A DNA stretch of 37,668 nt from a virus, in IMG/VR virus record IMGVR_UViG_3300002231_000332, positions 11,309-48,976 of that record. One strand, given 5' to 3'. The position numbers were made by a program, and so were the translations under genes. The notes beneath the pieces are model-generated. The model made no database searches. It saw nothing but the letters and a program-made list of their open reading frames with translations, and was not told where the DNA came from. This document shows positions 7,197-13,477 of this stretch, one piece after another (the stretch's first letter is position 1; each line of letters starts with the position of its first letter).

Positions 7197-7549
7197 GTCT
7201 TTTGTGAGGATTTTTTTACTCGGCTGGTTTTCTTGGACTTTTTTGCCCTCGATTTCTTTGGCTTTGCTAAGTCGCTGTTTTTACTCGCTTTCGGTGCTTT
7301 CACCTTATCTTCCGGCTGGTTAGCTTCCTCTAGTGCCCGAATGCGATCTCTCTGGTATTCTACGAGATCACTTAGCTTGGACACCTCCGATTTAGATTTG
7401 ACCAGTTCGGCAAATAAATTCTCAATTTGCTGTTCCATTTCTTTTACGATTTTTGCCGCCTTGGTAGGTATAACATGTACATTACTGTTTTCCCTCATCG
7501 ACTGTGCTAGTTGTTGTGCCGGTGAAATTCGGCTTTGCTTGTTAGACAT
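7193..7549 (-). CDS. Coiled-coil protein with Lys-rich tail (118 aa)
   Basis: The frame is open to 7642, but AAGGAG eight bases before the ATG at 7549 fixes the start (MSNKQSRISPAQQLAQSMRE). Residues of about 40-80 form a heptad-like helix (EMEQQIENLFAELVKSKSEV, then LSDLVEYQRDRIRALEE), and the last 35 residues are Lys/Ser-rich (KSRAKKSKKTSRVKKSSQKT). This suggests a coiled coil with a nucleic-acid- or membrane-associating tail. It follows the lysis-like membrane gene. No family assigned. Confidence 0.6.
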   Translation of the reverse strand: MSNKQSRISPAQQLAQSMRENSNVHVIPTKAAKIVKEMEQQIENLFAELVKSKSEVSKLSDLVEYQRDRIRALEEANQPEDKVKAPKASKNSDLAKPKKSRAKKSKKTSRVKKSSQKT

Positions 7550-7566
7550 TTTCTCACTCCTTTCCC

Positions 7567-7845
7567 TTACAGTATCCCAGTGGGATAAACTTGGGTAGCA
7601 TAATATACATAGCACGAGCCATATAAAATAACTGCTAACCACTCTCTATTCATCTTCTTAACTAAAAGTCCATAGCTACGAAGAACGAACATCCAAATCA
7701 AACACATCTTGACTATGGCGACGCTTGCCGTAAATAGGGACGAAATAAGCATAGCGAAAGATAAGATACATAAAAGACCGTATCTATCGTTCTGGGGGAG
7801 TATTTCTTTCTCTTCGTTTGTTTCTTCTTGTTTCTCTTCAGACAT
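7567..7845 (-). CDS. Membrane protein, candidate holin
   Basis: The start is ATG at 7845 (MSEEKQEETNEEKEILPQND), although a GTG at 7851 is four bases from AAGGAG and also possible. After an acidic cytoplasmic-type N-terminus there are two or three hydrophobic segments (LLCILSFAMLISSLFTASV; MCLIWMFVLRSYGLL; WLAVILYGSCYVYYATQVY). It directly follows and slightly overlaps the VanY peptidoglycan peptidase gene. Position and topology suggest a holin or other lysis membrane protein. That is inference from context, because holins have no diagnostic sequence. Confidence 0.55.
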   Translation of the reverse strand: MSEEKQEETNEEKEILPQNDRYGLLCILSFAMLISSLFTASVAIVKMCLIWMFVLRSYGLLVKKMNREWLAVILYGSCYVYYATQVYPTGIL

Positions 7846-8377
7846 TATCACTTTTCTCCTTTGGTGATTCTCTCACCTTCTTTTTCGGGGGTGGCGGATT
7901 ATCTCCGTAGAATGTCCAGTGCCATGGCTCCGCTTCCACATCATTGTAGAATCCATACCGCTTGGCATTTCGCTTCATCCACCAATACAAGATTGTCCTG
8001 TATCTCTTCCCTTGAATGATTCTAGTTGTGCCGCCCACATCGATGGACAGTCCCATTTGGTGATTGCTCCAACCGGGTGGTGCTGCTAAATCACCTCTCT
8101 GCCTCTTCATCCGATGCTGCTCTCCGTGGGTACGGAAGGCACTGAGCACATCTAGATAGAATCCATCCTTAGCTGCTTGAACTGACATCTCTCTAAAGTT
8201 ATCAGAAGCATCTCGTGATAGAAAGAGGGTCTTCGCTTTTCTCTTCTGTAGGATCGAAGATACATAGAGGGGCTTAGGCTCTCCGCTTTCATACCCCCTA
8301 ACTTTCATAGAAAAATTGGTAGCACTGACATCGCCAGAGCTAATGAAAAACATGAGTAAAATATTAGAAACTATCAT
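7838..8377 (-). CDS. VanY-type D-Ala-D-Ala carboxypeptidase/endolysin with signal peptide
   Basis: The frame extends to 8431, but GGAG six bases before the ATG at 8377 and the signal-peptide-like start MIVSNILLMFFISSGDVSA fix the start (179 aa). The M15B VanY fold is shown by SAFRTHGEQH (79-88), SNHQMGLSIDVGG with zinc ligands H106 and D113, and EPWHWTFYG with H153. It should cleave peptide cross-links or stems in peptidoglycan in the periplasm. Export by its own signal peptide would place the enzyme before holin action. A candidate membrane holin follows directly. A sigma70-type promoter lies within the preceding gene. Confidence 0.85.
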   Translation of the reverse strand: MIVSNILLMFFISSGDVSATNFSMKVRGYESGEPKPLYVSSILQKRKAKTLFLSRDASDNFREMSVQAAKDGFYLDVLSAFRTHGEQHRMKRQRGDLAAPPGWSNHQMGLSIDVGGTTRIIQGKRYRTILYWWMKRNAKRYGFYNDVEAEPWHWTFYGDNPPPPKKKVRESPKEKSDNV

Positions 8378-8388
8378 CTTATCTCCGC

Positions 8389-8667
8389 TCAACTCTTTTC
8401 TAGCAAGCAAAGATCTTGCTCGTCCATCCAAAGCTTCTTATCTTCCAGTGTCCACCAAACATACACCTTTGGTAGCAGCACGGAAAATGACTTTCCTGCC
8501 CTATGATCTCTCAAGTCGTGCATATCAAAACTCCTGAACTCTGTTGATAAAATCAACCCAACTCCCGATCTCAAAGAGAGATCACTTCTTAAGTATACCA
8601 GATCTCCCACATGAAAGTCAAGCACTTTTTTCTGTCGTATGTTCGAATCTTTAGGGTCCGTCATCAT
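8389..8667 (-). CDS. Small SH3-barrel-like protein (92 aa)
   Basis: It begins MMTDPKDSNIRQKKVLDFHV, followed by GDLVYLRSD, GVGLILST and VYVWWTLEDK. This order of strands (GDL, G-I/V-L, VYVWW) matches the 80-aa protein at 4245-4487, so the two look paralogous. Either of two adjacent ATG codons could start it. AGGAGG lies about 17 bases upstream, too far for normal use, and an ACTACTTAC motif sits only a few bases from the ATG, so initiation is unclear. Function unknown. Confidence 0.6.
   Translation of the reverse strand: MMTDPKDSNIRQKKVLDFHVGDLVYLRSDLSLRSGVGLILSTEFRSFDMHDLRDHRAGKSFSVLLPKVYVWWTLEDKKLWMDEQDLCLLEKS
8592..8621 (-). promoter_or_regulatory. Internal sigma70-type promoter upstream of VanY
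   Basis: TTGACT (8616-8621), an 18-bp spacer and TATACT (8592-8597) lie inside the SH3-like gene, about 215 bases before the VanY start. It could give the lysis genes their own transcript. The wider spacing and coding location lower confidence. Confidence 0.45.
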
Positions 8668-8671
8668 ACCA

Positions 8672-8680
8672 GTAAGTAGT
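8672..8680 (-). promoter_or_regulatory. ACTACTTAC motif before the SH3-like gene
   Basis: A copy of ACTAYTTAY lies between the stop of the MopE/VWA gene and the ATG at 8667, with only four bases between motif and start codon. If it were a -10 element the message would be almost leaderless. Confidence 0.4.
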
Positions 8681-8694
8681 GCCCCCTCCTAGAG

Positions 8695-10653
8695 TCATGC
8701 CCCTCCGTCTACTCCGTATAAGCAGATGTTGGCGAATATATCGTTTAGGACTTCGGTATAGCGGTTTCCGTCAGGTGGAGAAATTTCATAATATCTGTCT
8801 GGATCTCCGTAAATTATCTCGTGGAAGCCGAAGAAGAACTGTGTCTTGTTTATGATAAATGTCTCTATCTCGTCGCCTGGCTCACAAGAACCGATCTGGC
8901 AGTTGTGAGCATTCAGATACACCGAAGATGCTTGAAGCGAGGACCAGCTCTGTGCTGGCTCGTCGCTGATCAAGATTATGTAAGGGTAGGCGTCTGCCCT
9001 CCAGCCGATGCCGGCAGGATCAGCGGGATCCGACAGGTCATACATCACATCTATGGATGGCTCATACCCTCCGCCTTGGGCATTTATTATAGATGTCAGT
9101 GCGGTAAGGAAGGTATTTACATCAACCAGAGGTGGTGCCGTCTCAACAATGTAGGGTGCTCCACTTCCGCCCATGCCGTCTGGATAGTCTGGGAATGAAA
9201 CAAGGGCAAAGCGATGCTCTGTGTCTTCGAAGTCTGCTACATAGTTCGAGATGCCCTCGGCGAGAGCAAGAATGTATGGAGTCATAGAGCCGGAAATATC
9301 AATGGCGAATACCATATCTACTCTGTCGTGGATATTTAGATCTTCGTCTACTTCTCCGTCACAGTCGTTGTCTAAGCCATCACACACTTCCTCTGTTGGT
9401 ACTATCTCTCCAACACATTCGCCAAACTCGCCGGCTGTACAAATAGCAACTCCGGCTTTGCACTCTCCAACTCCCATATTCTCCTCTGGCTGGACACCAC
9501 ATACGACTTCCATTCCATCTATGATGTTGTCACAATCGTCATCCCAATTGTTACATACCTCGGTATCTGGACCAAACCAAAAGCACTCTCCCCATACTCC
9601 AAAGTTGTCACACACTTGGATTCCAATGCCACAACTCATCATAGCACCCGTGTATTGATCCATCATAGGATCCTCTTGGCATGTCTGAGCATCGCCCTCT
9701 ACACAAGGACAGTCTTCGTCCACCTCTCCATCACAGTCGTTATCAACACCGTCACAATACTCTATTCCAGGCGAGGGTGCTGTACAGCCGCCCCAAGAGC
9801 CATAGGAACAGAACTCTATACCCATCCCACATTCAGTCTCACAGAGCCTTTCCAGATCGTTATCAATGATGCCGTCACAATCGTTGTCGATATCATCACA
9901 TACTTCATTCTGGGAATACTGGGCATCGATACAGAGGAGCTCTCCATTAACACAGGAGTTGCTGCCATAGGAGCATTGCCCGACAGTAGTGTCTGGACCA
10001 CAGGGGAATCCCTCCAGCCAAGATTCTTCGTCTACTTCTCCGTCACAATCATTATCAACAAGATCACACAATTCGTGTGCTGGTAATACCTGTTCTTCAC
10101 ATCCGGTCCAAGCTCCGGCTATACATGAGACTGCCCCAGTCTGACATGGGGTGCCTTCGAAAACAGAGTCAGATTCGCCGGTCCAGCATTCATAAGGACC
10201 AATCTCGTCTATCTCGCCGTTACAGTCGTTGTCAAAGCCATCACAAGTCTCGGAGGCATTCGGGTGGATGTATGGGTCGCTGTCGTCACAATCAGCAGGA
10301 TTTAGGCATGACCAATAGTCATTGAACAAATCACCGTCGGCATCAGTGGACAGTCCATTGTCTATAGTGCCGTCACAGTCGTTGTCCAGACCATCACATA
10401 CTTCATCAACGGGCTTTATCTCGTTGACACAGATTTGTCGGTTTAGGGCATCACAGGTGGTATTGCCGAGCTCACACTCGCCCTTTGCTCGGGAGATGAT
10501 GTCGTTATCAAAAACATATATACCACCGTCAGAAAGATTTAGGCACGGGCTAGGCTCTGGGCATGAAAAGAAGAGAGGTTCATCGTCACAATTACATGCA
10601 CTCGTAAGTGCCATCATCGTCATAAGAAACATCCATATCTTTCTGATCATCAT
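8695..10653 (-). CDS. MopE-repeat plus von Willebrand A secreted lipoprotein
   Basis: The 652-aa protein starts with a hydrophobic signal segment ending ALTSAC (C20), a probable lipoprotein site though the -3 position is unusual. Seven MopE-type calcium-binding repeats of the form CDGLDNDCDGEVDE follow at about residues 84, 135, 194, 249, 297, 365 and 421, separated by Cys-rich linkers. A VWA domain occupies about 445-645 with MIDAS DISGS at 452-456. Such Cys- and Asp-rich architectures are common in secreted Myxococcota proteins and rare in phages. Surface display with metal-dependent adhesion is inferred, perhaps altering the infected cell surface or excluding other phages. A perfect sigma70 promoter lies 50 bases upstream. 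Confidence 0.85.
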   Translation of the reverse strand: MMIRKIWMFLMTMMALTSACNCDDEPLFFSCPEPSPCLNLSDGGIYVFDNDIISRAKGECELGNTTCDALNRQICVNEIKPVDEVCDGLDNDCDGTIDNGLSTDADGDLFNDYWSCLNPADCDDSDPYIHPNASETCDGFDNDCNGEIDEIGPYECWTGESDSVFEGTPCQTGAVSCIAGAWTGCEEQVLPAHELCDLVDNDCDGEVDEESWLEGFPCGPDTTVGQCSYGSNSCVNGELLCIDAQYSQNEVCDDIDNDCDGIIDNDLERLCETECGMGIEFCSYGSWGGCTAPSPGIEYCDGVDNDCDGEVDEDCPCVEGDAQTCQEDPMMDQYTGAMMSCGIGIQVCDNFGVWGECFWFGPDTEVCNNWDDDCDNIIDGMEVVCGVQPEENMGVGECKAGVAICTAGEFGECVGEIVPTEEVCDGLDNDCDGEVDEDLNIHDRVDMVFAIDISGSMTPYILALAEGISNYVADFEDTEHRFALVSFPDYPDGMGGSGAPYIVETAPPLVDVNTFLTALTSIINAQGGGYEPSIDVMYDLSDPADPAGIGWRADAYPYIILISDEPAQSWSSLQASSVYLNAHNCQIGSCEPGDEIETFIINKTQFFFGFHEIIYGDPDRYYEISPPDGNRYTEVLNDIFANICLYGVDGGA

Positions 10654-10671
10654 AGATTCACCTTCTTTTCG

Positions 10672-10878
10672 CTAGTCGCCTTCCTTTATTGTTGCCATAT
10701 TTATTATATCTTGTTTCCTGTCATCTGTCAATTGACTGAACCACTTTGAGACAGTTTTGTCTGATGCCTCAACAAAAACACTACCAACACCATCACAGTA
10801 CGAACATGAGTATACTTTGTTTAAGCACACTAGGCATCCCGTCTTCACATAGAGCTTGCTATGTTCATTTTCAGGCAT
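10672..10878 (-). CDS. Small zinc protein with DnaJ-like CxxC pairs (68 aa)
   Basis: The frame is open to 10986, but that region contains the Hsp20 terminator, so the ATG at 10878 (MPENEHSKLYVKTG) is chosen; no clear Shine-Dalgarno precedes it. CLVC at residues 16-19 and CSYCDGVGS at 26-34 form two CxxC pairs, the second resembling the CxxCxGxG repeat of DnaJ zinc fingers. Zinc binding is likely. It sits directly behind Hsp20, consistent with but not proof of a folding role. The promoter for the MopE/VWA gene lies inside it. Confidence 0.6.
   Translation of the reverse strand: MPENEHSKLYVKTGCLVCLNKVYSCSYCDGVGSVFVEASDKTVSKWFSQLTDDRKQDIINMATIKEGD
10703..10731 (-). promoter_or_regulatory. Perfect-consensus sigma70 promoter for the MopE/VWA gene
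   Basis: TTGACA (10726-10731), 17 bp, TATAAT (10703-10708) on the coding strand, about 50 bases before the ATG at 10653. It is inside the C-terminal codons of the small zinc protein. Both hexamers match the consensus exactly. Confidence 0.8.
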
Positions 10879-10950
10879 TTTTGTTCGTTTCAAGCATTGT
10901 TTCCGCTTGCTCTCCCTAAAATAACTAGTTCCTAAAAAGCTAAAAAAGAA

Positions 10951-10972
10951 AAAACACACCGAAGTGTGTTTT
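10951..10972 (-). terminator. Rho-independent terminator after hsp20
   Basis: The transcript would fold ACACAC-TTCG-GTGTGT, extended by A-U pairs, followed by a run of U in the coding-strand direction. The UUCG tetraloop and U-tract are typical. It begins 18 bases after the Hsp20 stop codon. Confidence 0.85.
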
Positions 10973-10989
10973 TCTATACATACCAAATT

Positions 10990-11430
10990 TTACCCAATCG
11001 AAATAACAGTTGGTTTCGCCTCTTCGGTAGGAGGGATAGTAACCCTCAGTAGTCCATTCTCGAAGGACGCGTCTGATTTATTCAAATCAAGCTGATTCTC
11101 GTAATCAACAAACGACTTCGAGAAAGACCTCCTAGCAATCCGTCGTGAGGTTGTATCTCCTTTTGAGATGGACTCACACGAAATCGTAATGTAGTTATCC
11201 CTCACCTCCACCTTCAGGTCTTCCCTGGAGAAGCCAGCGAGAGCTACCTCGATTACTTGATTGTTTTCCTCGTCTTTATATATGTCCGTAAGGGGATATC
11301 CTTCTGTGGATTTCTTAGTGACCTCGCCGGACCAATCTGGCGAGCGAACGATCAATTGCTCGAAGATCGAGTCCAGCACCGATTGCCCCATGATGGACGG
11401 AAAGTAATGGTTTCTAGTTAGTTTAGTCAT
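10990..11430 (-). CDS. Hsp20/alpha-crystallin small heat-shock protein
   Basis: The 146-aa protein shows the alpha-crystallin domain at about 46-140: TDIYKDEENNQVIEVALAGF, then REDLKVEV, a basic SRRIARRSFSKSF segment, and ASFENGLLRVTIP, which fits the family A-x-x-x-n-G-v-L signature. It should act as an ATP-independent holdase in the cytoplasm. T4-like marine phages often encode Hsp20. The gene is a clean single unit with its own promoter (11497-11524), structured leader, AAGGAG site and terminator. A DnaJ-like zinc protein follows. Confidence 0.92.
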   Translation of the reverse strand: MTKLTRNHYFPSIMGQSVLDSIFEQLIVRSPDWSGEVTKKSTEGYPLTDIYKDEENNQVIEVALAGFSREDLKVEVRDNYITISCESISKGDTTSRRIARRSFSKSFVDYENQLDLNKSDASFENGLLRVTIPPTEEAKPTVISIG

Positions 11431-11444
11431 GTCTGTTCTCCTTT

Positions 11445-11491
11445 ATAAGCAAGCTTATGACTTAGTTAGTGTGCCCCTAGAAGGCGGCACA
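11445..11491 (-). promoter_or_regulatory. Structured 5' leader of hsp20
   Basis: Two inverted repeats lie between the promoter and the start codon. TGTGCC/GGCACA (11486-11491 with 11470-11475) forms near the predicted transcript start. ATAAGC-TT-GCTTAT (11445-11458) ends next to the AAGGAG ribosome site at 11438-11443. A temperature-responsive or stabilising role is possible but unproven. Confidence 0.35.
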
Positions 11492-11496
11492 GATAC

Positions 11497-11524
11497 AATG
11501 TAAACACCACAGAGTGGCTGTCAA
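11497..11524 (-). promoter_or_regulatory. Sigma70-type promoter for hsp20
   Basis: TTGACA (11519-11524), a 16-bp spacer and TACATT (11497-11502). The -35 hexamer begins one base after the encoded CCA end of the tRNA gene, so tRNA readthrough and hsp20 initiation are adjacent. Confidence 0.7.
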
Positions 11525-11525
11525 G

Positions 11526-11600
11526 TGGTGGACCCGGTAGGATTTGAACCTACGACCAACCCGTTATGAGCGGGTCGCTCTACCGCTGAGCTACAAGTCC
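11526..11600 (-). tRNA. tRNA with CAT anticodon (Met or lysidine-type Ile)
   Basis: The coding strand gives a complete cloverleaf: acceptor GGACTTG pairing with CGGGTCC, D arm AGCTCAGCGGTAGAGC, anticodon stem ACCCG/CGGGT around loop CTCATAA, T arm GTAGG-TTCGAAT-CCTAC, and an encoded CCA at 11526-11528. Three G-T pairs occur in the acceptor stem. The CAT anticodon fits elongator Met, or Ile(AUA) if the wobble C is converted to lysidine; the short D loop and the TTGGTC region resemble the Ile2 type, so identity is left open. It has its own strong promoter. Confidence 0.93.
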
Positions 11601-11611
11601 AAGCAGATTAG

Positions 11612-11640
11612 ATCATAGCAGATCGCCTCTAATCTGTCAA
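11612..11640 (-). promoter_or_regulatory. Strong sigma70 promoter for the tRNA, with inverted repeat
   Basis: TTGACA (11635-11640), 17 bp, TATGAT (11612-11617), about 12 bases before the tRNA 5' end. A 9-bp inverted repeat CAGATTAGA (11604-11612) / TCTAATCTG (11628-11636) brackets the -10 box, a possible operator. Confidence 0.8.
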
Positions 11641-11664
11641 GCTATTTCTCGATGTTTTTGTTTT

Positions 11665-12048
11665 CTATGAAACTACGGCACCTTCTGACCAAAAACGTCT
11701 ATTCTTTCTTTCGTTTGTGATCACCAGAACTTCAATGCCGTCTGGTGTGATCTTGTGCTTGTAGTATTCTAGGCACCCATAAAGTGGCTTACCTTCTTTC
11801 CTCTGGAACTTTTGTCTTGGTGGTGGTCTATTCAAGTATGCCAGGCATCCCTCGACTATTTCCTTCTCCGTAAGTCCATCTGACTTTAGTTCCTCATGAT
11901 CAACTTCTAAGTATCCTCCGACAACCCAGCGCTTTGAGCCAAATCCTTTGACATTCCAAAACATAGAGCCGTGATACCTGCCGTGCCTCTTCTCTTCGTT
12001 CCTAAATGAGAACTCCTCGATTGGCTTCCATTTACAGGGGATTTCCAT
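11665..12048 (-). CDS. Uncharacterised basic protein (127 aa)
   Basis: It starts MEIPCKWKPIEEFSFRNEEK behind TAGGAG. Aromatic-rich strands alternate with basic loops (GSMFWNVKGFGSKRWVVGGY; CLEYYKHKITPDGIEVLVIT). No signal peptide or catalytic motif is seen. It is the last gene of the run from 13.1 kb before the tRNA promoter, downstream of the glutaredoxin. Function unknown. Confidence 0.6.
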   Translation of the reverse strand: MEIPCKWKPIEEFSFRNEEKRHGRYHGSMFWNVKGFGSKRWVVGGYLEVDHEELKSDGLTEKEIVEGCLAYLNRPPPRQKFQRKEGKPLYGCLEYYKHKITPDGIEVLVITNERKNRRFWSEGAVVS

Positions 12049-12056
12049 AGCTGCTC

Positions 12057-12311
12057 CTATTTTTTCCGTGCCTCAAGAAACTCAATGAGTTCTCGGGCGC
12101 CGCCAACTAAGTCCATTGCTCCGTCGCTCTTACAGTATAAGATGACGGGAACTGTCTCGTGTCCGAATTGCCTCTTCACCATATCGAGATAGCCCTGGCA
12201 TTTATCGACGACAGACACCACATAGCTTTCTCGGTGTTCTTCCAGTAGCTCTATAGCTTCTCGGCAATATGGACAATCCACTTTTATAAACAGATGGTAA
12301 AATGAAAACAT
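12057..12311 (-). CDS. Glutaredoxin-like thiol-disulfide protein
   Basis: The 84-aa protein has the active site CPYC at 13-16 after a first strand (YHLFIKVD), the cis-proline segment TVPVIL, and the GGARELIEF ending typical of glutaredoxins. It would reduce disulfides in the cytoplasm. In T4-like phages such proteins serve ribonucleotide reductase; here the reductase is class II and has its own C-terminal cysteine pair, so the glutaredoxin may regenerate it. AAAGGA lies six bases before the ATG. Confidence 0.85.
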   Translation of the reverse strand: MFSFYHLFIKVDCPYCREAIELLEEHRESYVVSVVDKCQGYLDMVKRQFGHETVPVILYCKSDGAMDLVGGARELIEFLEARKK

Positions 12312-12314
12312 TTC

Positions 12315-12593
12315 CTATCCTTTCAAAAGGCGAGAGTTGGCGGTATAGCATTTTTCCATAACCTGTGCTGGAGTTCCTATCACTACCAATGCTTCCTCTG
12401 CAGTGGATCCAAGCACGATCCTGGAAAATGATTGCTGCTTGTGGAGATCCCACGGAAGCTTACCTTCATCCAAGAGCCTCTTAGTATTATCGTCCCTCTT
12501 GACACTCACTATACTATCTGGGTTTACAAAGACCTCTTTTATTTCGTAGTTTCCCTTCCCTCTGTCCACTACCTCTACAAGCTCAATTAACAT
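12315..12593 (-). CDS. Small uncharacterised protein (92 aa), FlbD-like pattern
   Basis: The start is set at ATG 12593 (MLIELVEVVDRGKGNYEIKE) because AAGGAGG lies seven bases before it, even though the frame is open to 12626. The strand order, with VNPDSIVSVKRD, SRIVLGS and EALVVIGTPAQVMEK, resembles small FlbD-like beta proteins, but the resemblance is weak and no role is assigned. It overlaps the preceding SH3-like gene. Confidence 0.55.
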   Translation of the reverse strand: MLIELVEVVDRGKGNYEIKEVFVNPDSIVSVKRDDNTKRLLDEGKLPWDLHKQQSFSRIVLGSTAEEALVVIGTPAQVMEKCYTANSRLLKG

Positions 12594-12804
12594 CTCTCGC
12601 CTCCTTCTTGCCAAAAGGGTAGGCACATTCTTGGCGAATCGTCCATTCCCTCCCTAGGCAATAAATCTTGTAATACTTTCCGTCACTAAGACTTTCCTGA
12701 GTCAGGATGCCTAATGTGGGCTCGGTGGTAAACTTAAACGAGCCTTCGGCATCAGAAAGAAGAAGGACGTTTGATGGAACATGAACTAGATCACCGCTCT
12801 TCAT
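12583..12804 (-). CDS. Small SH3-barrel-like protein (73 aa)
   Basis: The likely start is ATG 12804 (MKSGDLVHVPSN), since the longer frame overlaps the previous gene further and GAGG is upstream. GDLVHVP, LGILTQES and YYKIYCLGREW follow the same strand order as the proteins at 4245-4487 and 8389-8667. It overlaps both neighbours by about ten bases, indicating coupled translation. Function unknown. Confidence 0.5.
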   Translation of the reverse strand: MKSGDLVHVPSNVLLLSDAEGSFKFTTEPTLGILTQESLSDGKYYKIYCLGREWTIRQECAYPFGKKEARDVN

Positions 12805-13096
12805 CGGGCTGTGCCTCTGAGGTATCAAGTGTCATGTGCTCCTCGTATTGGCGTAAAATAGAAATACAGTCCTCTATTCTGGATTCTATCTTTTTCATGT
12901 CCTTCTTCATATCTTCCAGCGAAGAGATGGCTCGACTACATCTGCCTTGGGACAGGGAGTCAGAAGCTGCCCTACTGTTGTTGGCTTCCAACTGTAAGTT
13001 GTTAGCTATGTCGGAAATCAATAATTTTATATCTCCCGGTAAATCCTTGAGGGATGTTCGGAAAGAGATCTTTACTTCGCTCACAAATACCTCCAT
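12791..13096 (-). CDS. Helical protein (101 aa) behind a sigma70-type promoter
   Basis: It begins MEVFVSEVKISFRTSLKDLP and is largely helical, with a coiled-coil-like stretch at about 60-90 (SLEDMKKDMKKIESRIEDCI). It heads a transcript of small genes (SH3-like, FlbD-like, glutaredoxin, 127-aa protein) driven by the promoter at 13118-13146. No ribosome site is obvious. Family not recognised. Confidence 0.6.
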   Translation of the reverse strand: MEVFVSEVKISFRTSLKDLPGDIKLLISDIANNLQLEANNSRAASDSLSQGRCSRAISSLEDMKKDMKKIESRIEDCISILRQYEEHMTLDTSEAQPDEER

Positions 13097-13117
13097 ACTT
13101 GTCCAATGCTAGTCATA

Positions 13118-13146
13118 ATCATAGCACCCTAATATAAATAAGTCAA
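13118..13146 (-). promoter_or_regulatory. Sigma70-type promoter for the 13.1-11.7 kb small-gene operon
   Basis: TTGACT (13141-13146), 17 bp, TATGAT (13118-13123), about 20 bases before the ATG at 13096. The -10 box is the same as that of the tRNA promoter. Confidence 0.75.
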
Positions 13147-13159
13147 GTGTTTTTTTTGT

Positions 13160-13441
13160 TTAGCCTAGGGTTTTTGTGATGGTGTATGCAACAATACCTA
13201 TCATTGTCGATACAACCATCCAAATAATCTTGGAAGATGTCTTCTGCCATGCCTCTAGCTCTCTAAGCCGAGCATACAATCCTTGATCGGGATGGTATAC
13301 CGATTCTCGGACTTTCGCCATGTCTTCTGCCATGTCTTCCTGCCTATCTTTCAGTTCATCAATTTTCATCTCTAGCATGTCCAGCTTAGAATTAAGCTCA
13401 GCTAGTTGCTTTACTGTCTCGTCGGAGTCCATAGGCGACAT
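13160..13441 (-). CDS. Coiled-coil protein with C-terminal membrane anchor (XhlA-like)
   Basis: The 93-aa protein begins MSPMDSDETVKQLAELNSKL, continues as a long heptad helix to about residue 50, then HPDQGLYARLRELEAWQKTS, and ends with one membrane segment (IIWMVVSTMIGIVAYTITK). This resembles small phage XhlA/holin-associated proteins. A lysis or membrane-anchoring role is inferred from architecture only. It follows GroEL, with an ACTATTTAT motif between, and has an AGAGG ribosome site. Confidence 0.65.
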   Translation of the reverse strand: MSPMDSDETVKQLAELNSKLDMLEMKIDELKDRQEDMAEDMAKVRESVYHPDQGLYARLRELEAWQKTSSKIIWMVVSTMIGIVAYTITKTLG

Positions 13442-13465
13442 AAAAAATCCTCTTGGCTAGATACT

Positions 13466-13474
13466 ATAAATAGT
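13466..13474 (-). promoter_or_regulatory. ACTATTTAT motif between groEL and the membrane coiled-coil gene
   Basis: A copy of ACTAYTTAY begins three bases after the GroEL stop codon and lies 24 bases upstream of the ATG at 13441, a usual distance for a late-type promoter followed by a ribosome site. Confidence 0.45.
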
Positions 13475-13477
13475 GTG

